Below are positions 1-8,836 of a DNA stretch of 64,000 nt, in pieces. Each line of letters opens with the position of its first letter. Position 1 is the first letter of the stretch. The notes under the pieces were generated by a model, which saw only the letters and a program-made list of their open reading frames with translations, ran no database searches and was not told the origin of the DNA. The position numbers and the translations under genes are program-made. Source of the DNA: FEB-25 sp963726315 (GTDB lineage Bacteria; Chloroflexota; Anaerolineae; Anaerolineales; UBA4823); NCBI GenBank assembly GCA_963726315.1, contig CAVSBZ010000003.1, positions 1 through 64,000 on the forward strand. Reading direction: 5' to 3'.

Positions 1-13
1 ACCAGGAGCCTAT

Positions 14-2077
14 ATGGAAACATTTGAGCAGAAGGCCTTACAAGTATTTACTGAAATTATTATCAACAAATCCTTCGTGCATAAAGCCGGATTTGGTAGC
101 CGGGCTATTCCCACAATGACGCGAGTGGATTATTCACATTATGTGGGCAGTGAATTAGAAATATCGGATTTTGCCCGTGAGAAAATTGCTGGTTTCGTCC
201 AGAAAAACGTTCCTGATAAAAGCGAAAAAGAGACAATCAAAAACCAACTATTTGAACAAACAAAGTTCAGTTTTTAGATAACGTCTCGGTTTATGTCAAC
301 TTAGCAAAAGGCGATCGCTACTTACAAATCCCCTTTTTGGATGAAAACACTGCCCAGATATCTCCACAGATTGTTCAGGAGAATGAGATGTTATTAAGTA
401 GCGGTTTGTGGGGATTAGGAACATTCCTTTATATTCCTCCATCCGAGGAAAATAAAAAAGGTCAGGTGTGGTTGCGGGAATTCCACCCATTTCAACTTGC
501 TAATGTTGATATTGAATATTTCAAAGAAAGCCGTTCATCATTCACCACCATTGAATGGATCGATTTGATCGTGCTTCGATGGGTTTTAATCATCAGATAT
601 AAGCGAAAGACAAAAGATTCTGTTGATTAGTCGATTAATTCCTCTTGTTGAACCACGTTACAACCTAGTAGAACTGGCGCCGAAAGGGACTGGGAAGTCT
701 TTTGTTTATGAGAATATGTCCCGCTATGTGGCAGTACGCTCAGGATCGATTACGCCTGCAGTGTTATTCTTCAACGACTCACGTAAAACTGCAGGATTGA
801 TCACTCGCTATGATTGTGTAGTCATTGACGAAGCCAAAAAAGTGAAGAGTGATAGCTCAGGAGAACTGACAGCATTACTTAAATCCTATTTAGAAGCCGG
901 ACGATTTGGCCGTGGTAGCGCCGGATCATAACAGCAGAGGCGGGAATTGTAATCCTGGCAAATATTGAATTGGATCATAAAAAACGCCCACTGCATGAGG
1001 AAATTGGGTTGTTTAAAATCTTCCCAAATTTCTTACGTGAAACAGCCTTCATCGACCGCTTTTCTGGATTGCTCCCAGGATGGGACTTGCCACGCATCAG
1101 CAAACAGACCCCTTCACAATCATTGGGGTTGAAGGGAGATATCTTTGGAGAAATTATGCATGCATTACGTTTTGACATCAGCTATCGCGATTATGTCAAG
1201 ACCAACATGGAGCTTATTAATTGCGATGATATGCGCGATAGTCGTGGGATCGAAGCTGGCGCAACAGGAATGCTAAAAATCCTATTCCCTGATAAGCTGC
1301 CCTCCGAAGAAGATTTTTATCGATATTGCGTTAATCCAGCTCTAGAGATGCGCCAGCGTGTGCGAGATGAGTTATGCAAACTAGATCGGGAGTATGAGCC
1401 TCTCTCGATGCGCTCTCAATACCCCGACGAATTTCAACTCACTCATAGAAGAGTTGAATTCGTCGACCCAAGTAAGATCGATCCCAATTTATTATCAAAA
1501 CTTATCGAACCCGAACAAGCTGAGGAACCCGTTGAACAAATAATGAGCGATATTCCAGCTTCCGCAAGCACAGGGGAGGATGCTGATGAAAAACCGTCTG
1601 TAAAATCAGTCCATACAAGAAAACGAATCTGGCTATAGTTATCAAAGTCTGTTTGGGAAATATCTCAAAGGAGCAAGGTCAATCCAACTAATAGATCCAT
1701 ATATTCGTATGGAATTTCAAATTCGGAATCTTCTAGCTTTTATTGGTATTATCGGTACCTTCGATGGTCCGGTGAGCCTTCATCTAACAACCTCTGCTGA
1801 AGATGAATACCAAAAGAGAACCGTAAGTCAAAAGTTTGATGAAATTGCAAGTAACTTGGAACCCAATGGCATTAATTTCACCTATGAGTTTAACGATACC
1901 ATCCACCGTAGAGGAATTGATCTGGATAATGGCTGGAAAATTATTCTCGATCGAGGCCTGGATTTTTTCCAAAAACCCGAATCGAAGTATGAATTAAGCG
2001 AATTGGATCAATCGAAACGGAAATGTCGGGAAACCGAGATAGTATTTGTCAAAGAAGAACAACCAATAAATCTATGA
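14..2077 (+). pseudogene. brxL: BREX Lon-like ATPase/protease BrxL, frameshifted
   Basis: The restored reading frame would give about 688 residues, close to the usual BrxL length. The fragments follow BrxL order: an N-terminal domain (14-277, then 262-600), the AAA+ core with Walker A APKGTGKS near 680-700 and a VVIDEA Walker B near 820, the region after LEAGRFGRG, and a C-terminal MIT_C-like domain (about 1630-2077) with the GINFTYEF and GWKIILDRGLD stretches. The frame changes near 255, twice near 570-600, near 925 and near 1620, each by a single-base offset. AGGAG lies just ahead of the ATG at 14. BrxL is a BREX anti-phage component, normally the last gene of the operon. Nothing else of BREX is in the window, so it is an orphan or the 3' end of a system lying to the left. 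Either a decayed gene or indel errors. Confidence 0.8.
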
Positions 2078-2117
2078 TAATTCGCATTTTCCCTTCCCTT
2101 ATTATTTTGGTTTAATT

Positions 2118-2423
2118 ATGTCAGAACTCGAAATACAATTCGATAAAGCAATGTTCGATATATATCATCGCGCTAGAGAAAAATGCGATTATAACGCTAC
2201 ACGATTCTTACAAATGATTTCTGAAAAGGGAGGTCTAGCAACTGCGAAATACCTCCTGACATCAAATACTCCACAGGAAGGTTTTGTTCATCTTTGGGAG
2301 TGCGGTTGCCTAAATTTGACCGTCGAAGCATTAGTATTACAAGATCGTTTCCATGAATTATTCAATGATGAGGATCTTGGAGAAGCTCGACGTCGGTTGG
2401 AAGATTTGGAATATTTTAAATAA
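2118..2423 (+). CDS. small conserved hypothetical protein downstream of brxL
   Basis: A 101-residue, mostly helical, acidic protein with no signal peptide or membrane segment. It contains YNATRFLQMI, a run ending in TAKYLL, and a C-terminal LTVEALVLQDRFHELF block. I recall this pattern in short hypothetical proteins that accompany mobile or defence genes, but I know of no assigned function. It starts 40 bases after the brxL stop on the same strand and is probably co-transcribed. No strong ribosome binding site is visible before the ATG. Unlike its neighbours, its reading frame is intact. Confidence 0.6.
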   Translation: MSELEIQFDKAMFDIYHRAREKCDYNATRFLQMISEKGGLATAKYLLTSNTPQEGFVHLWECGCLNLTVEALVLQDRFHELFNDEDLGEARRRLEDLEYFK

Positions 2424-2792
2424 AATAATATGGAAATTACATATGGATAATGATTGTAATGGAAAGAATATTCAATTATTCACCCCATATTTCCCTTCTA
2501 GCAACGAGCCTCCCCCTTACATCAATGGATAACAATTGAATGGTATTTTTTATTGAAAATTGTGGCGTTGTGTTGTGCCGAAAAGTATTATCTTGTATAG
2601 TGTTGACTACTATTGAAGAGAATCACATTTTAGCGTTATATTTTGTAAATCCTAAAGGCGTATTGGATATACAAACAAACTGTAGTATATCCTTCCTGCT
2701 GAAAAATGATAAACGGCCAAAATAAGGTATTTTAGTTGTCCATATAATCTTCAGCTTTATTATTGAAATCACATAAACCAAATAGAGGGAAA
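2424..2792. other. intergenic gap, no gene recognised
   Basis: About 370 A+T-rich bases separate the small post-brxL gene from the next clear coding region. A 61-codon open frame at 2540-2725 has no ribosome binding site and no recognisable motif, so I do not call it. AGAGGG at 2784-2789 is the ribosome binding site of the following gene. Confidence 0.5.
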
Positions 2793-3464
2793 ATGAGTCC
2801 CCGTGAAATACTATTCCTTGCAAGTGGTCATGCGATAATTCCTAATGAGATAAGCGAAAGAATTAATGAATTTGGGGATAGTTATACTAATGCGATAAAA
2901 GAAATAATCAATCGTTCTAAGGTTCTGGATAACGATGGCGAAATATTCATCAAATGTGCATCTCGTATTTTGTCAAATTTTAGAATGACCAGAAGAGGCC
3001 CCTTTGCTGCGAACTCGAATGAGTTATTACGCGGCTGTTGGATTGCTGTCGGAGCTCAATTGAAAGAAATAAACAACTCAGTGCGGAAAAGTGGCTTATC
3101 CAGGGAAAGGTATATATTAGAGGTAAGTGATCGAGAGCGGGACGAAGTGATCGCGAAAATCTGGATAATCACAAAAGAACTTTTACCTTTCACAATGGGG
3201 GATAAATCTTATGGACTCGTTGGAGCCAGTAAGATACTATTTTCAGTCTTGCCTGAAATTGTTTTACCCGTAGACAACTCGCAATGGTTGCATGTTTTTA
3301 AAACTGTTGATCTTGGAGATGTTATTCACCGAATGGTTTCGGATATCAAAAAGTGGGAAGGAATCACTGGAATACAACTTAACAATTTAGATTACTCAAA
3401 GAGATTGACCACACTTCCGTCTGTTTACAATGTTATGGCTATGCTCGCAAGACCAAAGAACTGA
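2793..3464 (+). CDS. hypothetical protein of the defence island
   Basis: A 223-residue soluble protein of unknown function. I place the start at ATG 2793 because AGAGGG sits four bases upstream; an in-frame TTG at 2763 has no such site. The N-terminal half is helical and basic. The centre holds GLVGASKILFSVLPEIVLPVDNS, which resembles the 'gvSKiLhflrPdlfpi.D' segment seen in several uncharacterised proteins near mobile elements. No catalytic motif can be asserted. It lies alone on the plus strand between the brxL relic and the first nuclease-like gene. The reading frame is intact. Confidence 0.6.
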   Translation: MSPREILFLASGHAIIPNEISERINEFGDSYTNAIKEIINRSKVLDNDGEIFIKCASRILSNFRMTRRGPFAANSNELLRGCWIAVGAQLKEINNSVRKSGLSRERYILEVSDRERDEVIAKIWIITKELLPFTMGDKSYGLVGASKILFSVLPEIVLPVDNSQWLHVFKTVDLGDVIHRMVSDIKKWEGITGIQLNNLDYSKRLTTLPSVYNVMAMLARPKN

Positions 3465-3566
3465 TGGGATTAGAATAACAGCGCATAACAACAGCATGCA
3501 GCTAACAGTGCTTAGCACCGCAGTGTATAAGTATGACTTTTGGTAGGGCAGAAAGGTGAGGTTATA

Positions 3567-4322
3567 GTGCTTGAAGGTATTCATAAACTGATCGACGCCG
3601 CGGAATCTGAGCCGGCAAATTTCCCGCCTACACTACTTTACAATGAAGGTTGGATGTTAAGGTTAATCCTTGATTGGTATTCAAGGCATCGGCTATCAGA
3701 TCATCCACTGCAATTCGAGCCAGATACTACCTGGTTTTCTGAAGCTCTACTGCCATCGCCCTTCAGACCTCGCTACCGTGGCGATATCCGGGCAGAAGCC
3801 CGTACTCATGCAGATGGGATTCTAGGTCACATCTCTGTTGGAGGAAGTGCCAAGGCTGATGCTAAGCTCCTGGTTAATGCAACACAACTCATAGTTGTTG
3901 AGGCTAAGATCTACAGCCCTTTATCAGGTGGAACCCGGAATGCACCCAATTTTAACCAGGCAGCTAGAAATGTAGCTTGTATTACCGAACTTCTATATAG
4001 GGCTAATCGTCCACCGTCGCAGATGACAAGTCTTGCATTCTTTGTTGTAGCTCCAGAGGTGCAGACCAAGACCGGCGCTTTTACCCAGAAGTTGAACAAA
4101 GATGCCATAAAAAAAGCAGTCGGGGAACGCGCGGAGGCTTTCTTAATCGAACTTGGCAATTGGGTCGACAAATGGTTTTTTCCTACCATTGAGTTAATTA
4201 ATATAAAAGCACTTTCCTGGGAGTCGCTTATTGGTAACATTGAATGGATCGATCCGGAATATTTCCAATCTTTGCATGCCTTTTATGAGCGGTGCTTGAT
4301 TTATAACGGACCGAGAAATTAG
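3567..4322 (+). CDS. PD-(D/E)XK-like nuclease family protein
   Basis: A 251-residue protein. The start is taken as GTG 3567 because GGTGAGG lies at the right distance upstream; an in-frame TTG at 3540 has no such site. The HADGILGHI segment followed about 30 residues later by LIVVEAKIYSP fits the D...ExK core of the PD-(D/E)XK fold. The nearby SGGTRNAPNFNQAARNV segment is typical of uncharacterised members of this group. Substrate and role are unknown, though members of this fold often serve restriction or repair. Its C-terminal 65 residues recur as a broken copy at 7143-7340. Several other nuclease-like genes follow within 3 kb, which suggests a nuclease-rich defence island. Confidence 0.6.
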   Translation: MLEGIHKLIDAAESEPANFPPTLLYNEGWMLRLILDWYSRHRLSDHPLQFEPDTTWFSEALLPSPFRPRYRGDIRAEARTHADGILGHISVGGSAKADAKLLVNATQLIVVEAKIYSPLSGGTRNAPNFNQAARNVACITELLYRANRPPSQMTSLAFFVVAPEVQTKTGAFTQKLNKDAIKKAVGERAEAFLIELGNWVDKWFFPTIELINIKALSWESLIGNIEWIDPEYFQSLHAFYERCLIYNGPRN

Positions 4323-4461
4323 GTAGCATCTATATAACCACTCACTGATATAAAATCAGCTAACTTTTGAAAAGTGAAATATTACTTTACCTGTGGAAGA
4401 CTTATGTGATAGCTCAATCTATGGTTTGTTTTCAAATTATATTTTTAGTGACGGAGGAAAA

Positions 4462-4953
4462 ATGACGACTGAGGTTGGTGAATATTTTGTTGGCGCATAT
4501 TTAAAACTTATATTGGAATGTGACTTTGTTGACTATAATGTGTGTCCTCCTGGTGGTGGATTAAAAGGTCTCGAAGAATTAGATGTATTAGGGCTAGACT
4601 TTAAAACACATACAACCTATTTGTGTGAGGTGACAACCCACATTTCAGGTCTTCAATATGGAAATTACAAAGAGACAGTAGAGAGAATACAAAAGAAATA
4701 TGAAAGACAAAAATCCTATGCTCTTGATTACCTTGATGAATTTCCGATAAAACATTTCATGTTTTGGTCTCCAGTCGTACCAATAGGTGCATTGTCTGAA
4801 AGTCTAAATAATATTACTGGAATGGAACTTATTATTAATGGTGAATACAAAAAAAGGATTGATGAGTTAAAGCAGCTTGCTAAAGCAACATCGCACGATA
4901 CAAAGAATCCATTCTTTCGTGTGCTTCAGATACTTGAACATTTACGAGAGTAG
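4462..4953 (+). CDS. restriction-endonuclease-like hypothetical protein
   Basis: A 163-residue protein starting at ATG 4462, which has a good GGAGG site five bases upstream. An in-frame GTG at 4393 would add 23 residues but lacks such a site. LEELDVLGLD followed by TTYLCEVTTHISGL looks like the acidic strand pair of a PD-(D/E)XK fold (D...ExT in place of ExK). The C-terminal half is helical and charged. I do not recognise a named family. The position between two nuclease-like genes supports a nucleic-acid role, but the assignment is inference. Confidence 0.5.
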   Translation: MTTEVGEYFVGAYLKLILECDFVDYNVCPPGGGLKGLEELDVLGLDFKTHTTYLCEVTTHISGLQYGNYKETVERIQKKYERQKSYALDYLDEFPIKHFMFWSPVVPIGALSESLNNITGMELIINGEYKKRIDELKQLAKATSHDTKNPFFRVLQILEHLRE

Positions 4954-5120
4954 ACGAATTTATAATATATTTACTAATGGACTCCTGCAGATAGTGGAAG
5001 TCATCACCCATCAATTTTTTGGTGTAATAAATTGGCTCCAAAGAATAACTAGGGAGAAAGTAGTTGTGACTCAATATCAATAACTAATGGAATCACAATA
5101 TAACAGCATGGAGGAAATCA
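4954..5120. other. short gap with ribosome binding site of the next gene
   Basis: The gap is A+T rich and carries no gene that I can support. GGAGG near 5110 precedes ATG 5121. Confidence 0.4.
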
Positions 5121-5952
5121 ATGCGGGTTGTAAATTTCAACATCAAGGGTGCAAATGTACCTGGGCGGATGAGCCATGCCATCCAGGAACGCTCTTGGCA
5201 TCTTCTTGCAACGTACGGAGCAGATCTGGCTCTCGTCCAGGAAGTAGAAATCAAAGCGATACCTGAATGGGCTCGACAATACTGGACGATCATCCATCGA
5301 GAACCAGAGATTCATGGTGATGGAGCAGGCTGGGGTTCACTTATCGCAGCGCACCCTTCTCTTAATCTTCGCCCTCGAGATGATCTATTACAGCACCGTC
5401 TCATCCAGCTTATATATGATTATGCAGTTTTTGGTGAAGTTAACTTGCCCGATGGATCCTCTGCCTTGGTCTCCAGTGTCCACGCTCCAGCAAGCCTTCT
5501 ACCTGAATACCTCAAAATGATGGGTTTTGCTGGTTCACTTAGCACTGAAGAAATGAATGCAATGGCTCAACCTGGTGATAAGCCTTGGGCAATCGATCTT
5601 TTCTTTATGGCGATAGCGTCCGAAGTACGTGATAATCGCTTCCTCGTGGGTGGCGATTGGAATAACTCACGGCTTTTCGATTTGGATCCACAGCTGCGTA
5701 AGCAAAGGCAGCTTCCATTTGCCACAATGTTTTTCACTCGTGCTCGTGACTCTGGTTGGTTTGAGTGTCATGGCAATAAGAACGAGGAACGCAGTTATCT
5801 TGAAAGCTCGCACACGCCCTCACCAGCTTGACCATCTATTTTGTGATCAGAAAACCTATAACCAAATGATCGACTGAAATGTACGAGCCGACTGGGTTGT
5901 TTATGAATTATCTGATCATGCGCCACTCGTTACAGATTTTACCTGGGAATGA
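5121..5952 (+). pseudogene. endonuclease/exonuclease/phosphatase-family protein, broken
   Basis: The N-terminal MRVVNFNIKG, LALVQEVE and VSSVHAPA, then FLVGGDWNNSRLFD, are the ordered motifs of the EEP (DNase I-like) fold. The first frame ends at 5831, just after a single-base slip near 5805. In the adjacent frame the protein continues with RPHQLDHLFCDQ, an in-frame TGA at 5875, and then DWVVYELSDHAPLVTDFTW. This supplies the SDHAP motif with the catalytic histidine. The intended product is about 277 residues. It therefore carries one frameshift and one nonsense codon. EEP proteins hydrolyse phosphodiesters in DNA, RNA or lipids; the substrate here is unknown. Confidence 0.7.
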
Positions 5953-5973
5953 TACACATTTCGATCAATCCTA

Positions 5974-7014
5974 ATGGAGAAACAAATGCAGCCACAATCA
6001 ATACTTTCTCATCTCGCACCTTTACTAACGAACCAAATCGAGAATGTCGCAACTGACGCTCTTGCTCACCTGCTCCTCGAATATCATGTTGTTTCCGATG
6101 CTTTTCGGGAGTATATTTCCCAAACAGGTGTAGCTATACCGGAGAAAATAAAACTCAGGACCCAAGCAAGCTGGCAGGATGGGGCAATTCCTGACTTGGT
6201 TGGCCTTGATAATGAGGATCGATATGTACTTATTATCGAAAGTAAATTTTGGGCGTATTTTAACTCCAAACCAACCGACTACCTATATCGAACGGTTACC
6301 TCTCGATAGACCTGCCATCCTTCTTTTCATTGCGCCTGCTTCTCGATTACCAACTCTGTGGCAGGAACTCGTAGATCGGTGCAATGCTAAGCAGATAATA
6401 ACGTAAACCCAGAGTCGACAATATCTCAATTTCGGATTTACCATCTAAATCAGTTCCATATCCTTGCCCTAACTAGCTGGGAATCAATGTTAGATGAGCT
6501 TCAACGAAAGGCTCAACAAGCCGGAGACGTTTATGCCGCAAGTGACATTTGGCAATTGCAAAGCCTTTGTGAAAGGATCGAGATAGATGCATTCAAACCA
6601 GTGTCTGAAGCTGATATAACATCCCCCACAGATAAGCGAATCAATCAGTTTAAAGGTATTGTTGATGACTTGGTAGCCCGTCTCGTTGCTTCTGGCATTG
6701 TATCGATTGCAAAATATCGAGCTACGCCGGGACCTGATTATTATAAGCGCTACATGTCGGTCGGTAATTATTTTAATTGGTGCATTGAATATAATGAGCA
6801 GTATAAAAAACAGCACGCACCAACAGCAATATGGCTTACCAACACAGTAAAGCCGCAATTATCTAGCATTGTGAACAAGTTAGCTCCGGTTTATTTTCTT
6901 CAAGATAAACAAATTCTCATTCCTTTAGAGATTCCTCTTCATGTTGAAAGAGAAGCTGTTATTAATAGTTTATTCGAACAAGTTACTGATGTCTCAAAGC
7001 GATTAATCCAGTGA
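5974..7014 (+). pseudogene. PD-(D/E)XK nuclease-superfamily protein, two frameshifts
   Basis: Homologues of this uncharacterised family usually begin MQPQS, matching ATG 5986, which has GGAGA just upstream. The first frame holds IPDLVGLD followed by YVLIIESKFWA, the D...ExK core. A slip near 6250 moves the protein to the next frame (TPNQPTTYIERLPLDRP, then ILLFIAPASR). Another near 6395-6403 leads to the ALTSWESMLDEL segment and the C-terminal part from 6487. The restored length is about 340 residues. Apart from these slips there is no internal stop, so the protein is either recently lost or affected by indel errors. Confidence 0.7.
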
Positions 7015-7142
7015 ACCTTCTCTAGGAATGGAATGAATGGAAAGCCGAATCTCCACCCTATGTTCTTTCTTCGGATATACCTGTATTGCTATTAGAACGG
7101 GTCGGCTGTGCCCCTGTAATCAGAGCAAGTTGGGCGGAGGCT

Positions 7143-7340
7143 GTGACTGCAGAAGCCTTCTCAACCGAACTTGGCAGTTGGGTCGACAAGTGGTTTATTT
7201 CTACCCTCGGAAAAATTCACATAGAGGCACTTTCGTGGGAATCACTTATTGTTACATTGAAGTGAACGATCTGCTAGCCTACCAGTTGATAAAAATGTTC
7301 TACAATCGGTGTTTAATTCATAATGGTCCAAGGCAAAGGA
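7143..7340 (+). pseudogene. duplicated C-terminal fragment of the nuclease-like gene at 3567
   Basis: The translation from 7149 (AEAFSTELGSWVDKWF, then IEALSWESLI) closely matches the C-terminus of the 3567-4322 protein (AEAFLIELGNWVDKWF, then IKALSWESLI). After a TGA at 7263 the similarity resumes in another frame with FYNRCLIHNGPR against FYERCLIYNGPR. Only about 65 residues of the parent are present. The bases just upstream (from about 7020) read as an unrelated open segment fused to it. This is a relic of duplication or recombination rather than a functional gene. Confidence 0.75.
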
Positions 7341-7365
7341 TTGTCTCATCATAGATATTGAAGAA

Positions 7366-7394
7366 GTCGGGGGTTCGTATCCCACCGGGGCGCC
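7366..7394 (+). repeat. tRNA-like 3' end fragment
   Basis: A stretch reading GGGGGTTCGTATCCC followed by ACCGGGGCGCC resembles the T-arm and 3' acceptor strand of a tRNA. No matching 5' half lies upstream and the T-loop is imperfect (T at the usual A58). Such fragments are left when integrating elements use a tRNA gene. It is followed by a G5/C5 inverted repeat (about 7400-7430). Confidence 0.4.
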
Positions 7395-7764
7395 TATATA
7401 TGGGGGATTTTACTCACTGAACCCCCACATATAGCCATATACGGAAAAGTGACCAAACATTTTAGCGCCATTTTAGCGCCATTAATTAACTCTTGAAATG
7501 TATCTGGGGGAAAATTAAACCGACATCGAGGAAATTGACTATAGATCGGCCATATGTACATTCCCTGTATAGTCTGATCAACTCATTCGTTTTAGATCGA
7601 ATGTTAATTAAAATTACCAAAAAATTGGAATTGAACATTCAACTGCGAGGTTCAAATAACCACTCTTATAAATAACATATATAGTGAATCCGTAAAACGA
7701 CCAAAATTAGCTGGATATACTGCAAATAATCCGTATAATAAATAGGGAGGCATCTATAAATATT
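7395..7764. other. non-coding gap after the tRNA-like fragment
   Basis: The gap contains a TATATGGGGG...CCCCCACATAT inverted repeat (about 7396-7436), a short tandem duplication of TTTTAGCGCCA (about 7458-7480), and A+T-rich sequence with no supportable gene. GGAGG at 7746-7750 precedes the next coding region. Confidence 0.4.
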
Positions 7765-8702
7765 ATGAAATATATGATTACCACGATTGTTATGGGTTCT
7801 CCTGGGATCATCGAGATTGATGAGGCAGAATACCAACGCATCAATACCGCGATAGCAAATCTTTTTGAATTGCTCTTTTTTGAAGAAAATCTAGATTTGG
7901 TCACTGAGAATTTCCAAGAGTATGAAGCGGAGTTGCTCTTAATAGCATCACGCCAAATGGTTTTTTATGACTCTGATTATTTTTCAATGAGCAATGAAAG
8001 GAATACTGTATGTAGGCGCATTGTAAACTTGTTAAGCGCGTGCAGGATGGACTTATATCAGAGTGTTCATCATTTCAATAACATATATGGTGAGAACTCC
8101 GACAAATCAAAGTTGTTGAGGAGGAAATCACCTCGCAATATGATCATAATTTCGGTTATCGAGCAATCGAAGCTCTCAGAAATTACACTCAGCATCGTGG
8201 TTTTCCAATTCATAGCATGAAGTTTTCAGGCGAATGGCTTGATATTGAAAACAATGAGACAAGCCGGTTACTACACACAGTGATTCCTATAATTAACGTA
8301 TCCGAATTGGCGGAGGACGGTAAATTCAAAAAATCCATTTTAGATGAGATGCTCTCTATTGATGGCAAGGATGGCATCGATATAAGACCATTAGTAAGAG
8401 ATTACATAGAAGGGATTGGCAAAATTCATGAGAAAGTACGAGATGCAATTCGTCCAGATGTAGAACAATGGGACGGCGTTGTTAATGATGTTATTAAGAA
8501 ATATCAAAATGAGTTTGGATCAGATGCATCTCTTGCTGGTTTAGCGATTGTCGCTGAAGACGATGATGGTCATTGGGTTGAAAAAAGAACAATTTTCAAG
8601 CAATTTATTGAAAAAAGGAAAGTGTTGGAAAGCAAAAATAGGGTTTTCGTAAACCTGCATAAGAGATATGCTTCGAATGAGATTAGAAAAAAAGATGCCT
8701 AA
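7765..8702 (+). pseudogene. hypothetical protein, single frameshift
   Basis: Two adjoining open frames form one protein of about 311 residues. The first runs from ATG 7765 to a slip near 8095. The second frame is open from about 8103 and reads QIKVVEEEI, then FGYRAIEALRNYTQHRGFP and MKFSGEWLD, to the stop at 8700. The 'EALRNYxQHRGxPxH' block is characteristic of a widespread uncharacterised family of about 300 residues. No transmembrane segment or signal is seen. The stop codon overlaps the left end of the attC-like repeat that follows. Confidence 0.65.
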
Positions 8703-8802
8703 CAACGCGTACACCTGACTGGTGGGACTAACCGCACCAAACAGGATTACGCTACACTCAAGCTCGTCCCGCCCACCAGCATGTATCCCAAGCCGTTAGC
8801 AG
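8697..8802 (+). repeat. attC-like imperfect inverted repeat
   Basis: About 105 bases begin with GCCTAACAAC (fits the R'' box RYYYAAC) and end with GCCGTTAGCA (near the R' box GTTRRRY). Inner arms CTGGTGGGAC and GTCCCGCCCACCAG pair imperfectly. The left box contains the stop codon of the preceding gene, as in integron cassettes. No integron integrase is visible, so a Chloroflexota intergenic repeat is an alternative. Confidence 0.35.
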
Positions 8803-8836
8803 GTATAAATCCACACAGTAAAAGGAGGTTATGCTA

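Noticed and set aside
2540..2725. 61-codon ORF in the gap after the brxL region
   Set aside because: No ribosome binding site, no motif, and hydrophobic low-complexity composition in A+T-rich sequence.
5875..5877. TGA read as an amino acid (stop recoding)
   Set aside because: TGA terminates several intact genes in the window, and this gene also has a frameshift, so it is simply broken.
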